64,000 nucleotides of DNA from Promethearchaeota archaeon (GTDB lineage Archaea > Asgardarchaeota > Lokiarchaeia > Sigyniarchaeales > Promethearchaeaceae), in contig JAFGBS010000028.1 of NCBI GenBank assembly GCA_016933055.1, positions 62,001-126,000 on the forward strand. The letters are read 5' to 3'. The notes below the pieces were generated by a model that searched no databases, was not told the DNA's origin, and saw only the letters and a list, made by a program, of their open reading frames with translations. Both the position numbers and the translations under genes were made by a program. Positions 37,644 to 47,106 of the stretch are shown here, one piece after another. The stretch's first letter is position 1. Every line of letters starts with the position of its first letter.

Positions 37644-40600
37644 ATGTCAGACGCAGCAGAATACTATCAACGGGGCTTAACATTTCTTTCTGAAAAACCT
37701 CCTAATCTTATTAAAGCTCTATCCTTAATACGTAAAGCTAAATTATTGTTCGATCAAAAAGGGAATGAGAGGGAATCTGAGGCAGCACAGGATAAAATCT
37801 ATTTTGTATACATTTCTTTAATCGAAAAAGAGTATGAACAGGCAAAAAATTTCTTGACGATAGGTTCTTTTGAAAAAGCTCTATCAAAAGGAGTGGATGC
37901 CTACTCTCATTTAGATAAATCCTCTCCTAAATATAGCCAAAAAACCTCAAAAAAAATTGAAAATTTAATAGAACAAATTGCAATTGAGCTTTTATATGAT
38001 ATAGAACGTAGTCAAGATAAGATTTCCATTGATGAATCTCTTAGCAAATTGCACTATGTAGAACGGGTCATCCTTGATGTTTTTTATTCTCATCTCAAAT
38101 CCTCCAGTGACAAGGTTGAAATTCCTGAAAATTTCATAAAAGAAATCCAAGATAAACGCAAAATCCAACGTGCATTCATTAATATTTACGAATCGCTAGG
38201 GAATCACTCAAAAGATTTAGCAAAAACGTATATACAAGAGGGAAATATCACTCAAGGAGCTATATCTCTTAATCTAGCGAAACAATTATATGAAACCACT
38301 GGTTCTACCCAGCGATTAGACGATCTTAAGCCTTTATATCAAAAAATCCATGAGGCTCAAGGTGACCTTGCATATACTAATGCCGAACAATTGATGCAAG
38401 AAAATCGACTGGAAAAGGCTCGAAATCAACTAAAAAAAGCTCGTGATTTCTATTCTATATCTCAAAATGATAAAAAGAAAAAAGCTGCTGAAGAGTTATA
38501 TCTTAATGTGTCGGTCGAATTGGGCGAAAATCTTCTCGAGGATGCTGAGAAAGCTTTAGAACTAAATGATATGAAATCTACGATTGACTATTTGAAAGAA
38601 GCGTATGATTTTTTTAGTAAAATCAATCATAAAAAACTAAAGCAGCAAACTGAACAGAAATTAAATAGAGTGTATTCAGTATTAGGAGATAGAGAATCTG
38701 AACTTGCAGAACAAGTTGATCCAAGCGATATAATCAATAAAAACCTCAGTAAATTAGATCTTGAGGAGTATAGCTTCCAAAGTGAGTTTTTTTTGACTTC
38801 TGAACTTATTTCTCAGAAATTACAGAGATTACATGGTGCTTCCTATTATTACCAAAAAGCGCATAATGAGATTCAACTTAAGAAAAACGAACGCAAAATT
38901 CATAGTTATACAGAAAAGATCGCTAACTTATACTTAAATCAAGGGAAAAGGGATTTTAAAAATAGAGAATACGAAAAAGCTCAAATTCATCTAAAAAAAA
39001 GCATCTTCTATTACCAGAATAACAACCAAAAAATTAATAGTATTCGGGGGATGCTCCAAAAAATCGAACCCAAAATTAATGCCAAAAAACTAGAAAAAAT
39101 TAAAAAATCTTTAATTCAGTATAATGAATTAATTTCCGAGCAATATATAGGAAATCCACCTACTTCTGGAGTGAATCTCCATGGGGATACCACTGATCAG
39201 CAATATCGATGCAAAAATTGCGGAAATTGGGTACAAGCATATTATTATGATTCCATTCAAGAGAGATGTTTAGAATGTCGTTCACGGATAATATGCGATG
39301 AATGTAGGAAAGAAATTGGACCGAATGAAATATATCAGCAATGTTTAGGATGTAAGGCTATTTTTTGTTTAGATTGCGCTGAACGAGTATTTGATTTCAT
39401 CCAAAAAAAATGTTTGAGCTGTCGAGTTGTCCAAATTTGTGATATTTGTCAAAAAGAAGCAAAACCAACTGAAAGTTTCAGTGAGTGTCCCCTCTGCCAC
39501 AAAATATGTTGTACTTCACACTTCGATTTTCAACAAGGTTTATGCAACGAATGTCGACAAATCATTAAATGTTCACAGTGTGGGGTTGAATTAAATAAAG
39601 AAGACGTATTTGTCTGTGACGTTTGTAAAAACGTTTTTTGCGCTAAACACTTCGATGTTGGGAGAAATACATGTATTCAAGATCGTAAAGAAGAAATCTG
39701 CGCAAAATGCGGAAAAATCTTGAAGAAAGAAGATTCAGCAAACAAATGTCCAAAATGTGGTTTTATGTACTGTACAAATCACTTCTCGGAGTTTCACGAA
39801 ATGTGTACGGTCTGCCTTCCAAAATTAGAATGTTCATTTTGTGGTATGGACTTATCCAAGGAAAATTTTTTCCAGTGTAACGATTGTAAAAAAGTGTTTT
39901 GTCGGGATCATTTCAATTCAGCTTTGGGAAGGTGTTTATCTTGCACAGAGAAGGTGAGCACAGTAAAAATAAATGCAATCGGAGTTCAAACAATCACACA
40001 AGACGCTACTCAGATGTATGATTTACAAGCCAGCACAATGCAGCCGATTATTGCAAAATTTAATCGTGGGGAGGTTCTCGAATCGGAAGAAATCGATTTT
40101 CTTTTGCGACATCAGATCAATTTACCCATAGATGAGGAAAAATATGTGAATATAGGTTCTACTCAGAACGTTATGGTACTAATTCGGCAACCTGACAATA
40201 AACCTTACGTTGTACTTGTTCCAGAAACCCCAATTGTAATTGATGTGAAATACTATGGGGATCTTTTCCGTAAGCTAATTCCATATCTTCCTGAAGTTCC
40301 ACTCACCATCGATGGAATGACGAGTATTGTGAACTTAATATTTTATGCCTCAAATAATCCCCGATGGGCTTTAATGTACGAAATATTACATCAAACTTTA
40401 TTGAAAACTGGAATAGAAGTGTTACATGTACTTGTCTTGGTGTTCAGGAAAGCGAATACAGAATTAATAAGTCAATCAATATCAGACTCTATCCTAGAAA
40501 AAAACTTTTCCGGTACAAACATAAAAGAAGCTCTCAAATTTATTCAAACTAATGATTCTGAAGATGAAGTGGGATTGTTTTCAAATAATGAAAGATTGGA

Positions 40601-40691
40601 CCAATTACTCAAGGTTTTTTATAATCTTCACCGGGGTAATGTACTACGTGCTGCAGAACTACTTGCTATCTATGAAATCGATCCGAAATAA
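37644..40691 (+). CDS. Helical-repeat protein with a tandem array of AN1-like zinc fingers
   Basis: This 1015-residue cytoplasmic protein has three parts. Residues 1-500 are TPR-like helical pairs with recurrent A-x-x-L/Y-x-x-A patterns. Residues about 523-768 carry a first CxxC pair and then five zinc units of C-x2-C-x(10-12)-C-x2-C-x4-C-x2-H-x7-C-x2-C, for example CSQCG, then CDVC, KNVFCAKHF and a final C. The first unit has Cys in place of His, and the third lacks the last Cys (CIQD). This is close to the eukaryotic AN1 finger, with its last H-x-C replaced by C-x2-C. Residues about 780-1015 are helical and unknown. AN1 proteins act with ubiquitin, proteasomes or ER targeting, so protein quality control is one guess. 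It heads a same-strand run of three genes. Confidence 0.7.
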   Translation: MSDAAEYYQRGLTFLSEKPPNLIKALSLIRKAKLLFDQKGNERESEAAQDKIYFVYISLIEKEYEQAKNFLTIGSFEKALSKGVDAYSHLDKSSPKYSQKTSKKIENLIEQIAIELLYDIERSQDKISIDESLSKLHYVERVILDVFYSHLKSSSDKVEIPENFIKEIQDKRKIQRAFINIYESLGNHSKDLAKTYIQEGNITQGAISLNLAKQLYETTGSTQRLDDLKPLYQKIHEAQGDLAYTNAEQLMQENRLEKARNQLKKARDFYSISQNDKKKKAAEELYLNVSVELGENLLEDAEKALELNDMKSTIDYLKEAYDFFSKINHKKLKQQTEQKLNRVYSVLGDRESELAEQVDPSDIINKNLSKLDLEEYSFQSEFFLTSELISQKLQRLHGASYYYQKAHNEIQLKKNERKIHSYTEKIANLYLNQGKRDFKNREYEKAQIHLKKSIFYYQNNNQKINSIRGMLQKIEPKINAKKLEKIKKSLIQYNELISEQYIGNPPTSGVNLHGDTTDQQYRCKNCGNWVQAYYYDSIQERCLECRSRIICDECRKEIGPNEIYQQCLGCKAIFCLDCAERVFDFIQKKCLSCRVVQICDICQKEAKPTESFSECPLCHKICCTSHFDFQQGLCNECRQIIKCSQCGVELNKEDVFVCDVCKNVFCAKHFDVGRNTCIQDRKEEICAKCGKILKKEDSANKCPKCGFMYCTNHFSEFHEMCTVCLPKLECSFCGMDLSKENFFQCNDCKKVFCRDHFNSALGRCLSCTEKVSTVKINAIGVQTITQDATQMYDLQASTMQPIIAKFNRGEVLESEEIDFLLRHQINLPIDEEKYVNIGSTQNVMVLIRQPDNKPYVVLVPETPIVIDVKYYGDLFRKLIPYLPEVPLTIDGMTSIVNLIFYASNNPRWALMYEILHQTLLKTGIEVLHVLVLVFRKANTELISQSISDSILEKNFSGTNIKEALKFIQTNDSEDEVGLFSNNERLDQLLKVFYNLHRGNVLRAAELLAIYEIDPK

Positions 40692-40774
40692 TTCTTAAAA
40701 CGGAATAAACGATACCCACTTAGCGATGACAGAATACTAGTTTAATGAATACTTAAAATGAAAAGGTAAAAATA

Positions 40775-41467
40775 ATGTCAAATTATTGTGCAAAATGTGG
40801 AGATCCGTTAGAGCCGGGTCAGAAATTTTGTGAGAAATGTGGGGCTCCTGCAGAAGCTATGAACACACCTCAGACCGCCCAACCAGCAGCTTCTAGTGGT
40901 CTATTTGATCCCTCGAGACAGTATTATATTCTTCAGGAAAAATACTGGTCATGGGGCTCGGGATCGATAATGGATGAGCAAGGTCAAGAAATTGGAAAGA
41001 TGCATAGGAAGGTGTTTTCGATTCGACAGAAAATAGAATTATTGGAATTAGATGGGACCGTTAGTGCCACAATTCATAAAAAAATTGTTGCGATTCGACC
41101 CACCTATGATTTGAAAGATGGGCAGGAAAATGATCTTGCACGGTTAAAAAAGACCATCATAAATGTCATCCGACCGAAGCTTTTCTTAGAAGACCCTAAT
41201 GGGAATGTGCTTTATGAAGCAAGAGGGAAATTTATGGGGTGGGACTTCACAATTACAGATCCATCAACTGGGACTCTAGTTGGGACCGTTAGTAAAACGG
41301 ATAGATGGAGGGATGTATTCCTTGGTGGTGTATTTAATTTTAAGGACACATACGCTCTTAAAATCGAAGATCCTACTGTTGATCGACGACTTTTACTTGG
41401 ATTCGTGTTGAGCATTGATAATTCACTCCACGATCAGGGTAAAACTGGTGGATTCCGTTTCGGTTAA
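40775..41467 (+). CDS. Zinc-ribbon plus LURP-one-related (LOR/Tubby C-like) protein
   Basis: The N-terminus is a short zinc ribbon (YCAKCGDPLE, then FCEKCGAP; residues 4-25) joined by an Ala/Pro-rich linker to a LOR domain (about 48-230). The domain keeps the repeated strand pattern of the family (YYILQEKYWSWGSG, the IVAIRPTYDLKDG segment, then KFMGWDFTITD and DVFLGGVFNFKDTYALKIE). LOR domains share the Tubby C-terminal fold and the scramblase fold, and bind lipids in some members. A membrane or phospholipid-sensing role is plausible. The gene is 83 bp after the zinc-finger protein and 132 bp before the NMT-like protein, on the same strand. Confidence 0.75.
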   Translation: MSNYCAKCGDPLEPGQKFCEKCGAPAEAMNTPQTAQPAASSGLFDPSRQYYILQEKYWSWGSGSIMDEQGQEIGKMHRKVFSIRQKIELLELDGTVSATIHKKIVAIRPTYDLKDGQENDLARLKKTIINVIRPKLFLEDPNGNVLYEARGKFMGWDFTITDPSTGTLVGTVSKTDRWRDVFLGGVFNFKDTYALKIEDPTVDRRLLLGFVLSIDNSLHDQGKTGGFRFG

Positions 41468-41599
41468 TCGTAAAAATTTTTTTTCTTCTTTAGTCAATTT
41501 TAATGCGATTCTGGAATCAAAAAGGCTTTTTTTTCCAATAATCCCTCCCACATAAATTAATTGAGAAAATTTCAAATACAACCCTCATTAACTACGTGT

Positions 41600-42688
41600 A
41601 TGCACGATCCGCTTTCTGAGTATCTAATTGAGAGATTTGACCTAAAATCAGAAGACCACAAATTATACTGCGATGTGGTAAAAACTGCTTTTCTACATCA
41701 TAAACATTCTCAAGGGGGAACTATTCTATTTGATGAAGAAACCTTTAACATCATGTTTGGGTCTCCGTATCAAGACAAAGATTTATTCATACGTGCAATT
41801 CATAAAGAAACCGGTGATTTGGTTGGCTTTGTAGGGGCTATCCCCCGTCATTTGGTGTATCAAGGAAAAGAATACAAATTTGGTGTTCCTGCGTGGATCT
41901 CTGTTCACTATAAACACCAAAAAAAGGGCCTTGCACGTGCGATGGGTATCAAGTTACTAGAATATGGTGCCAATACAGCAAGGTATGAAGGTGGATTTGT
42001 AGAATTTGATTCAGAAGATCATGGTTTAGAGGCATTTGATGCTGTATTTCGAGGATACGATTATGAAATCAATGATATTTTATCTATGGACAAGTTCGTG
42101 GTTCGTGCATTTGATGTTAAAAAACTGAGTTCCGTAATAAAATTACAGAAAATCGAAAAATTTGGATTGAGATTGCTTCAAAAAGTGCAAAAAGTAAACA
42201 ATCCACTAATACGTAAATCTAAACCTGAAGATCATGAGCGCCTTTATGAGTTACTTCAAGATCATATCGAACGAAATGAGTTGTCCGTTATTCGAGATAA
42301 GGAAGATTTTTTGTGGTATTTGCAACAACCTGGTGTGAACTGCGTAGTCCATGAAGATGAATCAGGTGCGGTAGATGGATTTATAATTGCTTGGAAATTT
42401 CAATTAGCTGGATTTGGAAACGCTATAAACTTTGGCTGGCTGGATTGCGTACATATCCATCGCCTATCCAGTAAAGATGCTTCAGATTTATGTAAATATT
42501 TATGTGTTGTCTCTAAAGAATTAGGATGGGAGGGTTTGCAGACTCCATACATTCCATATTTTGATCCCAAACCTTTCAAAAAAGCGAAATTCATATTTTA
42601 CCCCAAAAAACTAATAATTAGTAGTTTTAAATTCAGACCAACACCAATTCCAAAAAACGTAAAATCATTTTATTTTGATTGGAGATAA
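41600..42688 (+). CDS. Double-GNAT protein resembling N-myristoyltransferase
   Basis: Counting from the ATG at 41600 (a TTG at 41561 would add 13 residues), the protein has 362 residues and two GNAT halves. The first has LVGFVGAIPRHL (about 74-85) and the acetyl-CoA-type segment SVHYKHQKKGLARAMG (about 101-116). These line up with VGFISAIPANI and CVHKKLRSKRVAPVLI of eukaryotic N-myristoyltransferase. The second half begins near 203 with RKSKPEDHERLYELLQD, then DFLWYLQQPGVNCVV and GAVDGFIIAW, matching the order of the NMT C-terminal half. NMT moves myristate from CoA to N-terminal glycine. NMT ends in a catalytic carboxylate after a Leu-rich tail, whereas this protein ends FYFDWR. A generic GNAT acyltransferase is the alternative. 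Confidence 0.55.
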   Translation: MHDPLSEYLIERFDLKSEDHKLYCDVVKTAFLHHKHSQGGTILFDEETFNIMFGSPYQDKDLFIRAIHKETGDLVGFVGAIPRHLVYQGKEYKFGVPAWISVHYKHQKKGLARAMGIKLLEYGANTARYEGGFVEFDSEDHGLEAFDAVFRGYDYEINDILSMDKFVVRAFDVKKLSSVIKLQKIEKFGLRLLQKVQKVNNPLIRKSKPEDHERLYELLQDHIERNELSVIRDKEDFLWYLQQPGVNCVVHEDESGAVDGFIIAWKFQLAGFGNAINFGWLDCVHIHRLSSKDASDLCKYLCVVSKELGWEGLQTPYIPYFDPKPFKKAKFIFYPKKLIISSFKFRPTPIPKNVKSFYFDWR

Positions 42689-42729
42689 AAAAAAAGTCTC
42701 ATAAAAATAATGGAATGGAATAGACGAAA

Positions 42730-45700
42730 TTAGTCCTCTAATCCCTCTTCTTTTAGGAGATCATCCAGATCTGCAGTTTCTTTTTCCTTTTCGGGAGTTA
42801 TAGCTTCCGATTCTTCCACTACATCCTCTGGTTTTTGTTTTTGTAATTTAGCTACTTCCACGTAACGTCCTCGTCTCGGTCGTTTTTCTTCTTTTTTCTC
42901 TTTTTCAGGTACTTTTTGTAGCTTTTTATAAGTATTCCAACTGAAGTATGTACTGCCCAGAATTAATCCGATCAATCCGATGAAAAATAATGTTTTAAAA
43001 AATCCATCCAAATTGTCAAGAAAAGATGAAGTTAGAACGGTTAATTCAAATGAAGAAGAATTTTGCACCACTTCATTAGAATCATGATTCTTACACGTCA
43101 CTTGAACTTGGATAATTCCTTCGTTTTCTTGATAAGAAGCTGGAATGGTGACATAATATTCAATGAAAAAGAACTCATAAGGATTCAATTGTTTTTCAGA
43201 AGAATAACTGATATCACCTATTCTAAATGTTGTGCCGGGAAAAGCAAAATCAACGGCAAAATCTTTCAAGGTGGAGTTTCCAATGTTGGTAATTTTAAAT
43301 ATTAAGGTATTTTCTTGTTTTTCTTTCAAAAACACTTGATCCGTGGAATTCACAATCTCAATCCGAATTGAATCGCTATAAGTTATCATTGCAAAATCCA
43401 AGGTAGTAGAGGTGCCAAAGATCGTTGTGTTTCCCATCCATGTCAGTTTTATTTTCAAATTGGTAGATTTAGAAACAATATTTGAATCAAAAGTACCGGT
43501 AAAAAAGCCGTTATCCTCTGTAACTAATTCTTTTTCATCAGTTTGGTTGAAAGTTATCCATTCAGACCCATTGAATACCTCAACCGAAATAGTTTGATTT
43601 TTTATATTTTGACTAAATTCATCCATTAAATACCCTTGAAGTTTAAAATCGCTCCCCCATATTAAGTCTACTGTGGAAACATCTGAGAATATAGCTATAG
43701 GTTTGGAATTGAAAGTATCATATTCTGATAGGGAACAAGTAACATAATAACTATCTGAGATTTGTAATAGGTATGTGGCTGTGGAATGCACTAACTCTTC
43801 TACACGGTTAATTTCAGCTGAAAAAATCTTTCCGATAGGTCCTGGGCGATGATGAATCATACTTTTCATCATTATTTTTCCTTCGAATTCTGTTTCTGAT
43901 TTTTCGATAAATGGGAATACAATATCTACAATCCGGTCATTAAGTTTTGCTCCATTTATTTCAGTTTGAATTTTTAATACAAACGGGTTTAAGCGAATCG
44001 GGGCATTTATTCCCTTATAATCTGTTGGAACAGTGAATTCTAATTCGATAGTATTGGATTCAGTTCCACTCCCTACCATTCCTAGTTTAAAACTTGTACT
44101 CTGTTCCATTACAATCCAATCATAATTTGTGGATTGCACAAACTGAGCATTTATCATTAAATCATTATCCCAATATAAGTTAAAACTCTCAAAGGTAAGA
44201 TTTACCTTGATAATTTCACCAGGATTAAATAATGATTCATTTACGAGTATATGAGTTAGATTTATGTCAAATCCATAATCGAGATATTCCCATCCCAATG
44301 TTTCGTTGATATGATAGTTTCCATCTCCAGAGGATCCTGTCGTATCATTAATTGCAAAAACTGATACATTATATGTAGATGCACTTGTTAAATTCCTCTG
44401 TATTGAAGAAAGAATCACATCCACACGCTTATTTAAATCCTCAGCGATATTCATTATATCAACGCCATATTCCATAATGAATATGGGTTGAATTTGGTAT
44501 CCTAATTCATTCCCTCCATTCCATTTGAAAACGAGGGAATATTTTCCCATTTGTGTTATCTCAGTAGTGTTCAAAATATTTTCAAAATCATATTGATAAT
44601 GGGTGAGTAAAACTGGTTTTCCATTAATTAAGATAGCTTCAGTATCGTCAGGAGTAGTATCCACTAACTCATTCGGGATTAAAAGTGCATTATCGGGATC
44701 ATAAAGATTGACAGTACTATCACCCGTAAAAATTTCAGAACTATTTTTAGTATAATTTAAAATTCCCATGCTTACTGAAATGTTATCTCCTTGCATAAAT
44801 CCATAAGTTGGCCAATAGTGGTCCTCATAATGAAGATAAGATTTCATCTCATGTACATAATTTGGACTATCTGCATAAAGAGAATATATACCATTCTCTG
44901 TTTCAAGAATCCAATATTCCACGAAATTCCCCTCAGTCGATTCTTCATAATCATCAAGTATTGAATTTCGATTTTCATCTAATAATTCTGTTACCGACCA
45001 ATCTACTGGAACAACAAAACTGAAATTTTTTAATGTCCAGCCCGTATAGATGGCAGAATTTAGGGTATAATTAAGCTCCCATGCGGGATTATCACCAAAT
45101 TCAACAGAAAATTTTGTTATTGTAGACTCAATATTATACACAACAGCTGTATAATTCACATTAAATACGAGATTTAGAGTTAATGATTTGTTGAACTCTA
45201 TTGGAATGGTAATATTATTCGCATCATCCCGTATCTCGGTTTCAAATATATGATTCCATTTTGCGAGCCCCCATCGATATCCCGAAGTTTGTGCATATAT
45301 TCCAGTAGTTAAAGAGTAGGATTTCACTGCTCTGTCGTCAATTTTCATATCTATTTCTTCAGGTAACCATGGACGTGTTAGGTTGATTGCAAAGGGGGCA
45401 GCATCTACTTGCCCTCCTCCCACTAATACTTTACTCCAAGTTCCCGGATTCCCATTACTGGAGCGTAAAAATAAATGGTCCACCCGTTGATCGGGATCCT
45501 GGTTCGTGGCATCTCCATCAGAATCCGAATATGGAATGGTCACTACGGAATAGATAGAACTTGTATTAGCACTTAAAACGACAAAGTAATTACTGACATT
45601 CAGTTCGATAGGAGAATGATCCGCATTGAATGGAATATAAGCGTATTCATCACCCTCATAGTTATCAATTATTCTACTATTCATAAGTAGTTCTGGTTCT

Positions 45701-46773
45701 AAATTCAATTGGGTAGTGGATACAACCGTGGAACGAGTCCCAGTTTGATTCGCGCGATACAATTTTACAGCGAGTTCCGAATTGGGTAAAGTAGGAGTTA
45801 AAGTGCGTATCCATGCGAAAAATCCCGTAACATTCACAATTCCTTGTACATCGAATTCCATGGCAACATAATTTGTAGTAGAAATCGCAGTTTCCGAAGC
45901 AATTAACGCTTCCACTTTTAAATCATTATATAGCACATAAAAAGAATTGAAACTATTCGATAATACTATAGTAATGTTCACTTGGTTATTTGCATTGAGA
46001 TATGATAATCGGGTATTGGTTAGAGTAATTTCTTCAATTAAATCAGGATCATTCCAAGTCTGAGTCTTCATTAAATCCAATTGACCAGTTTGAATATTTG
46101 TGAGATAGATCGTAGCTGTTACTGCTCTCGATATAATTCGATCCATAATCAATCGAAATCCTATCGTCCTTGCCTTAACAAAACCAGGCACATTCGTGAA
46201 ATTTGCGGAGTAGGTTATATTTACCATATTATCTGGAGGGGAAAATTCACTATTTAATCCTAAATAGGAATTTGGATTCGTGTCAACTAATCCCGTGAAA
46301 CCGGTGCTTCCAATTGTGGAAGTTCCATCGGTAATTATTAAACTATCGGTACTAGTTGACTCCGATGTAGTCCAACCTGGATTTTGACGGGAATTCTCAT
46401 CTGAACGAGGATAATCTAACACTGAATCGGTTTCAAATGTATGAACAGTTTCATAATCGCTCAGAATAGTAAAATTCATGGAGCTGGAATATACAGCAGA
46501 AGGGGATGTTGGTGTGGAAATATTAAAATCATCGACTTGATTTGATTCTGAATCAGTTTTTTGAACATATGATCTTACTGTTTGTGGGTCCCCAGAACCT
46601 TCCCACGGAACATCTAAATCCGTTGAGGACTGTACATTGTATAAATCTGGAGTTATAGGATCTTTGGCTATAGAAATAAAGCTAACTCCAATAAAAATAG
46701 TAAGTATAATAGCAGAGAATAATAACATTCCTTTTACTTGATTTTTCCGATAATTGTTCATAAAGCGTCTCAT
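42730..46773 (-). CDS. Giant surface protein with C-terminal anchor and charged cytoplasmic tail
   Basis: This 1347-residue protein has an N-terminal signal-anchor helix (about 15-35), a very long Ser/Thr/Asn-rich extracellular part of beta-sandwich-like segments with many N-x-S/T sequons, a C-terminal membrane helix (about 1253-1275) and a cytoplasmic tail of about 70 highly charged residues (KEEKRPRRGRYVEVAK, later LDDLLKEEGLED). The last external domain before the helix resembles a CARDB/NEW3-type domain with N-x-G-N pattern. Such proteins form S-layer-like or adhesive coats. No enzyme motif was found. Regulation may use the palindrome at 46799-46849, which lies 26 bp before its start. Confidence 0.65.
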   Translation of the reverse strand: MRRFMNNYRKNQVKGMLLFSAIILTIFIGVSFISIAKDPITPDLYNVQSSTDLDVPWEGSGDPQTVRSYVQKTDSESNQVDDFNISTPTSPSAVYSSSMNFTILSDYETVHTFETDSVLDYPRSDENSRQNPGWTTSESTSTDSLIITDGTSTIGSTGFTGLVDTNPNSYLGLNSEFSPPDNMVNITYSANFTNVPGFVKARTIGFRLIMDRIISRAVTATIYLTNIQTGQLDLMKTQTWNDPDLIEEITLTNTRLSYLNANNQVNITIVLSNSFNSFYVLYNDLKVEALIASETAISTTNYVAMEFDVQGIVNVTGFFAWIRTLTPTLPNSELAVKLYRANQTGTRSTVVSTTQLNLEPELLMNSRIIDNYEGDEYAYIPFNADHSPIELNVSNYFVVLSANTSSIYSVVTIPYSDSDGDATNQDPDQRVDHLFLRSSNGNPGTWSKVLVGGGQVDAAPFAINLTRPWLPEEIDMKIDDRAVKSYSLTTGIYAQTSGYRWGLAKWNHIFETEIRDDANNITIPIEFNKSLTLNLVFNVNYTAVVYNIESTITKFSVEFGDNPAWELNYTLNSAIYTGWTLKNFSFVVPVDWSVTELLDENRNSILDDYEESTEGNFVEYWILETENGIYSLYADSPNYVHEMKSYLHYEDHYWPTYGFMQGDNISVSMGILNYTKNSSEIFTGDSTVNLYDPDNALLIPNELVDTTPDDTEAILINGKPVLLTHYQYDFENILNTTEITQMGKYSLVFKWNGGNELGYQIQPIFIMEYGVDIMNIAEDLNKRVDVILSSIQRNLTSASTYNVSVFAINDTTGSSGDGNYHINETLGWEYLDYGFDINLTHILVNESLFNPGEIIKVNLTFESFNLYWDNDLMINAQFVQSTNYDWIVMEQSTSFKLGMVGSGTESNTIELEFTVPTDYKGINAPIRLNPFVLKIQTEINGAKLNDRIVDIVFPFIEKSETEFEGKIMMKSMIHHRPGPIGKIFSAEINRVEELVHSTATYLLQISDSYYVTCSLSEYDTFNSKPIAIFSDVSTVDLIWGSDFKLQGYLMDEFSQNIKNQTISVEVFNGSEWITFNQTDEKELVTEDNGFFTGTFDSNIVSKSTNLKIKLTWMGNTTIFGTSTTLDFAMITYSDSIRIEIVNSTDQVFLKEKQENTLIFKITNIGNSTLKDFAVDFAFPGTTFRIGDISYSSEKQLNPYEFFFIEYYVTIPASYQENEGIIQVQVTCKNHDSNEVVQNSSSFELTVLTSSFLDNLDGFFKTLFFIGLIGLILGSTYFSWNTYKKLQKVPEKEKKEEKRPRRGRYVEVAKLQKQKPEDVVEESEAITPEKEKETADLDDLLKEEGLED

Positions 46774-47106
46774 AGGATTAGTCCCAACTTATCTATCTAA
46801 TATTGAAATCATGTCGCACTAGTGCGTATCTATATTGATTTTCAATATTGTTCTAGTTTTAAAAATACTCTGATTCAATCATTTTCTATTTGGATTTATG
46901 TCGATTCTGAAGAGATCTTATGTTTGCTGATCTTAGAAAATTCCTTGAACAGGTTTGGGGTCTTCATAAAAATGATTGTGTTTATGAATTTAAAATCTCA
47001 AAAGACCTTGAGTATAATATCCATTTGCTGATTTAACCTGACAATATTCATTTTTCGATTAATTTAATAATGAATATAATTTCGCGAAAACCTTGATAGG
47101 AACTAT
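46774..47106. other. Intergenic region upstream of the surface-protein gene
   Basis: This 333-bp AT-rich stretch holds the palindromic element at 46799-46849 and otherwise no convincing gene. A 69-codon plus-strand frame at 46822-47031 begins inside the palindrome, has poor codon character and no ribosome-binding site, and is not accepted as coding. Confidence 0.5.
46799..46849. promoter_or_regulatory. Nested palindrome, candidate operator
   Basis: A perfect 12-bp palindrome CGCACTAGTGCG (46815-46826) is enclosed by outer inverted arms AATATTGAAATC (46799-46810) and GATTTTCAATATT (46837-46849), which differ by one inserted T. It lies 26-76 bp upstream of the ATG of the surface protein, where archaeal TATA and operator elements sit. 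A dimeric regulator or a cruciform structure could use it. The symmetry is seen directly and the regulatory role is inferred. Confidence 0.5.

Noticed and set aside
46822..47031. A 69-codon plus-strand frame upstream of the surface protein gene
   Set aside because: It starts inside the palindrome, has no ribosome-binding site and a composition of translated AT-rich DNA.
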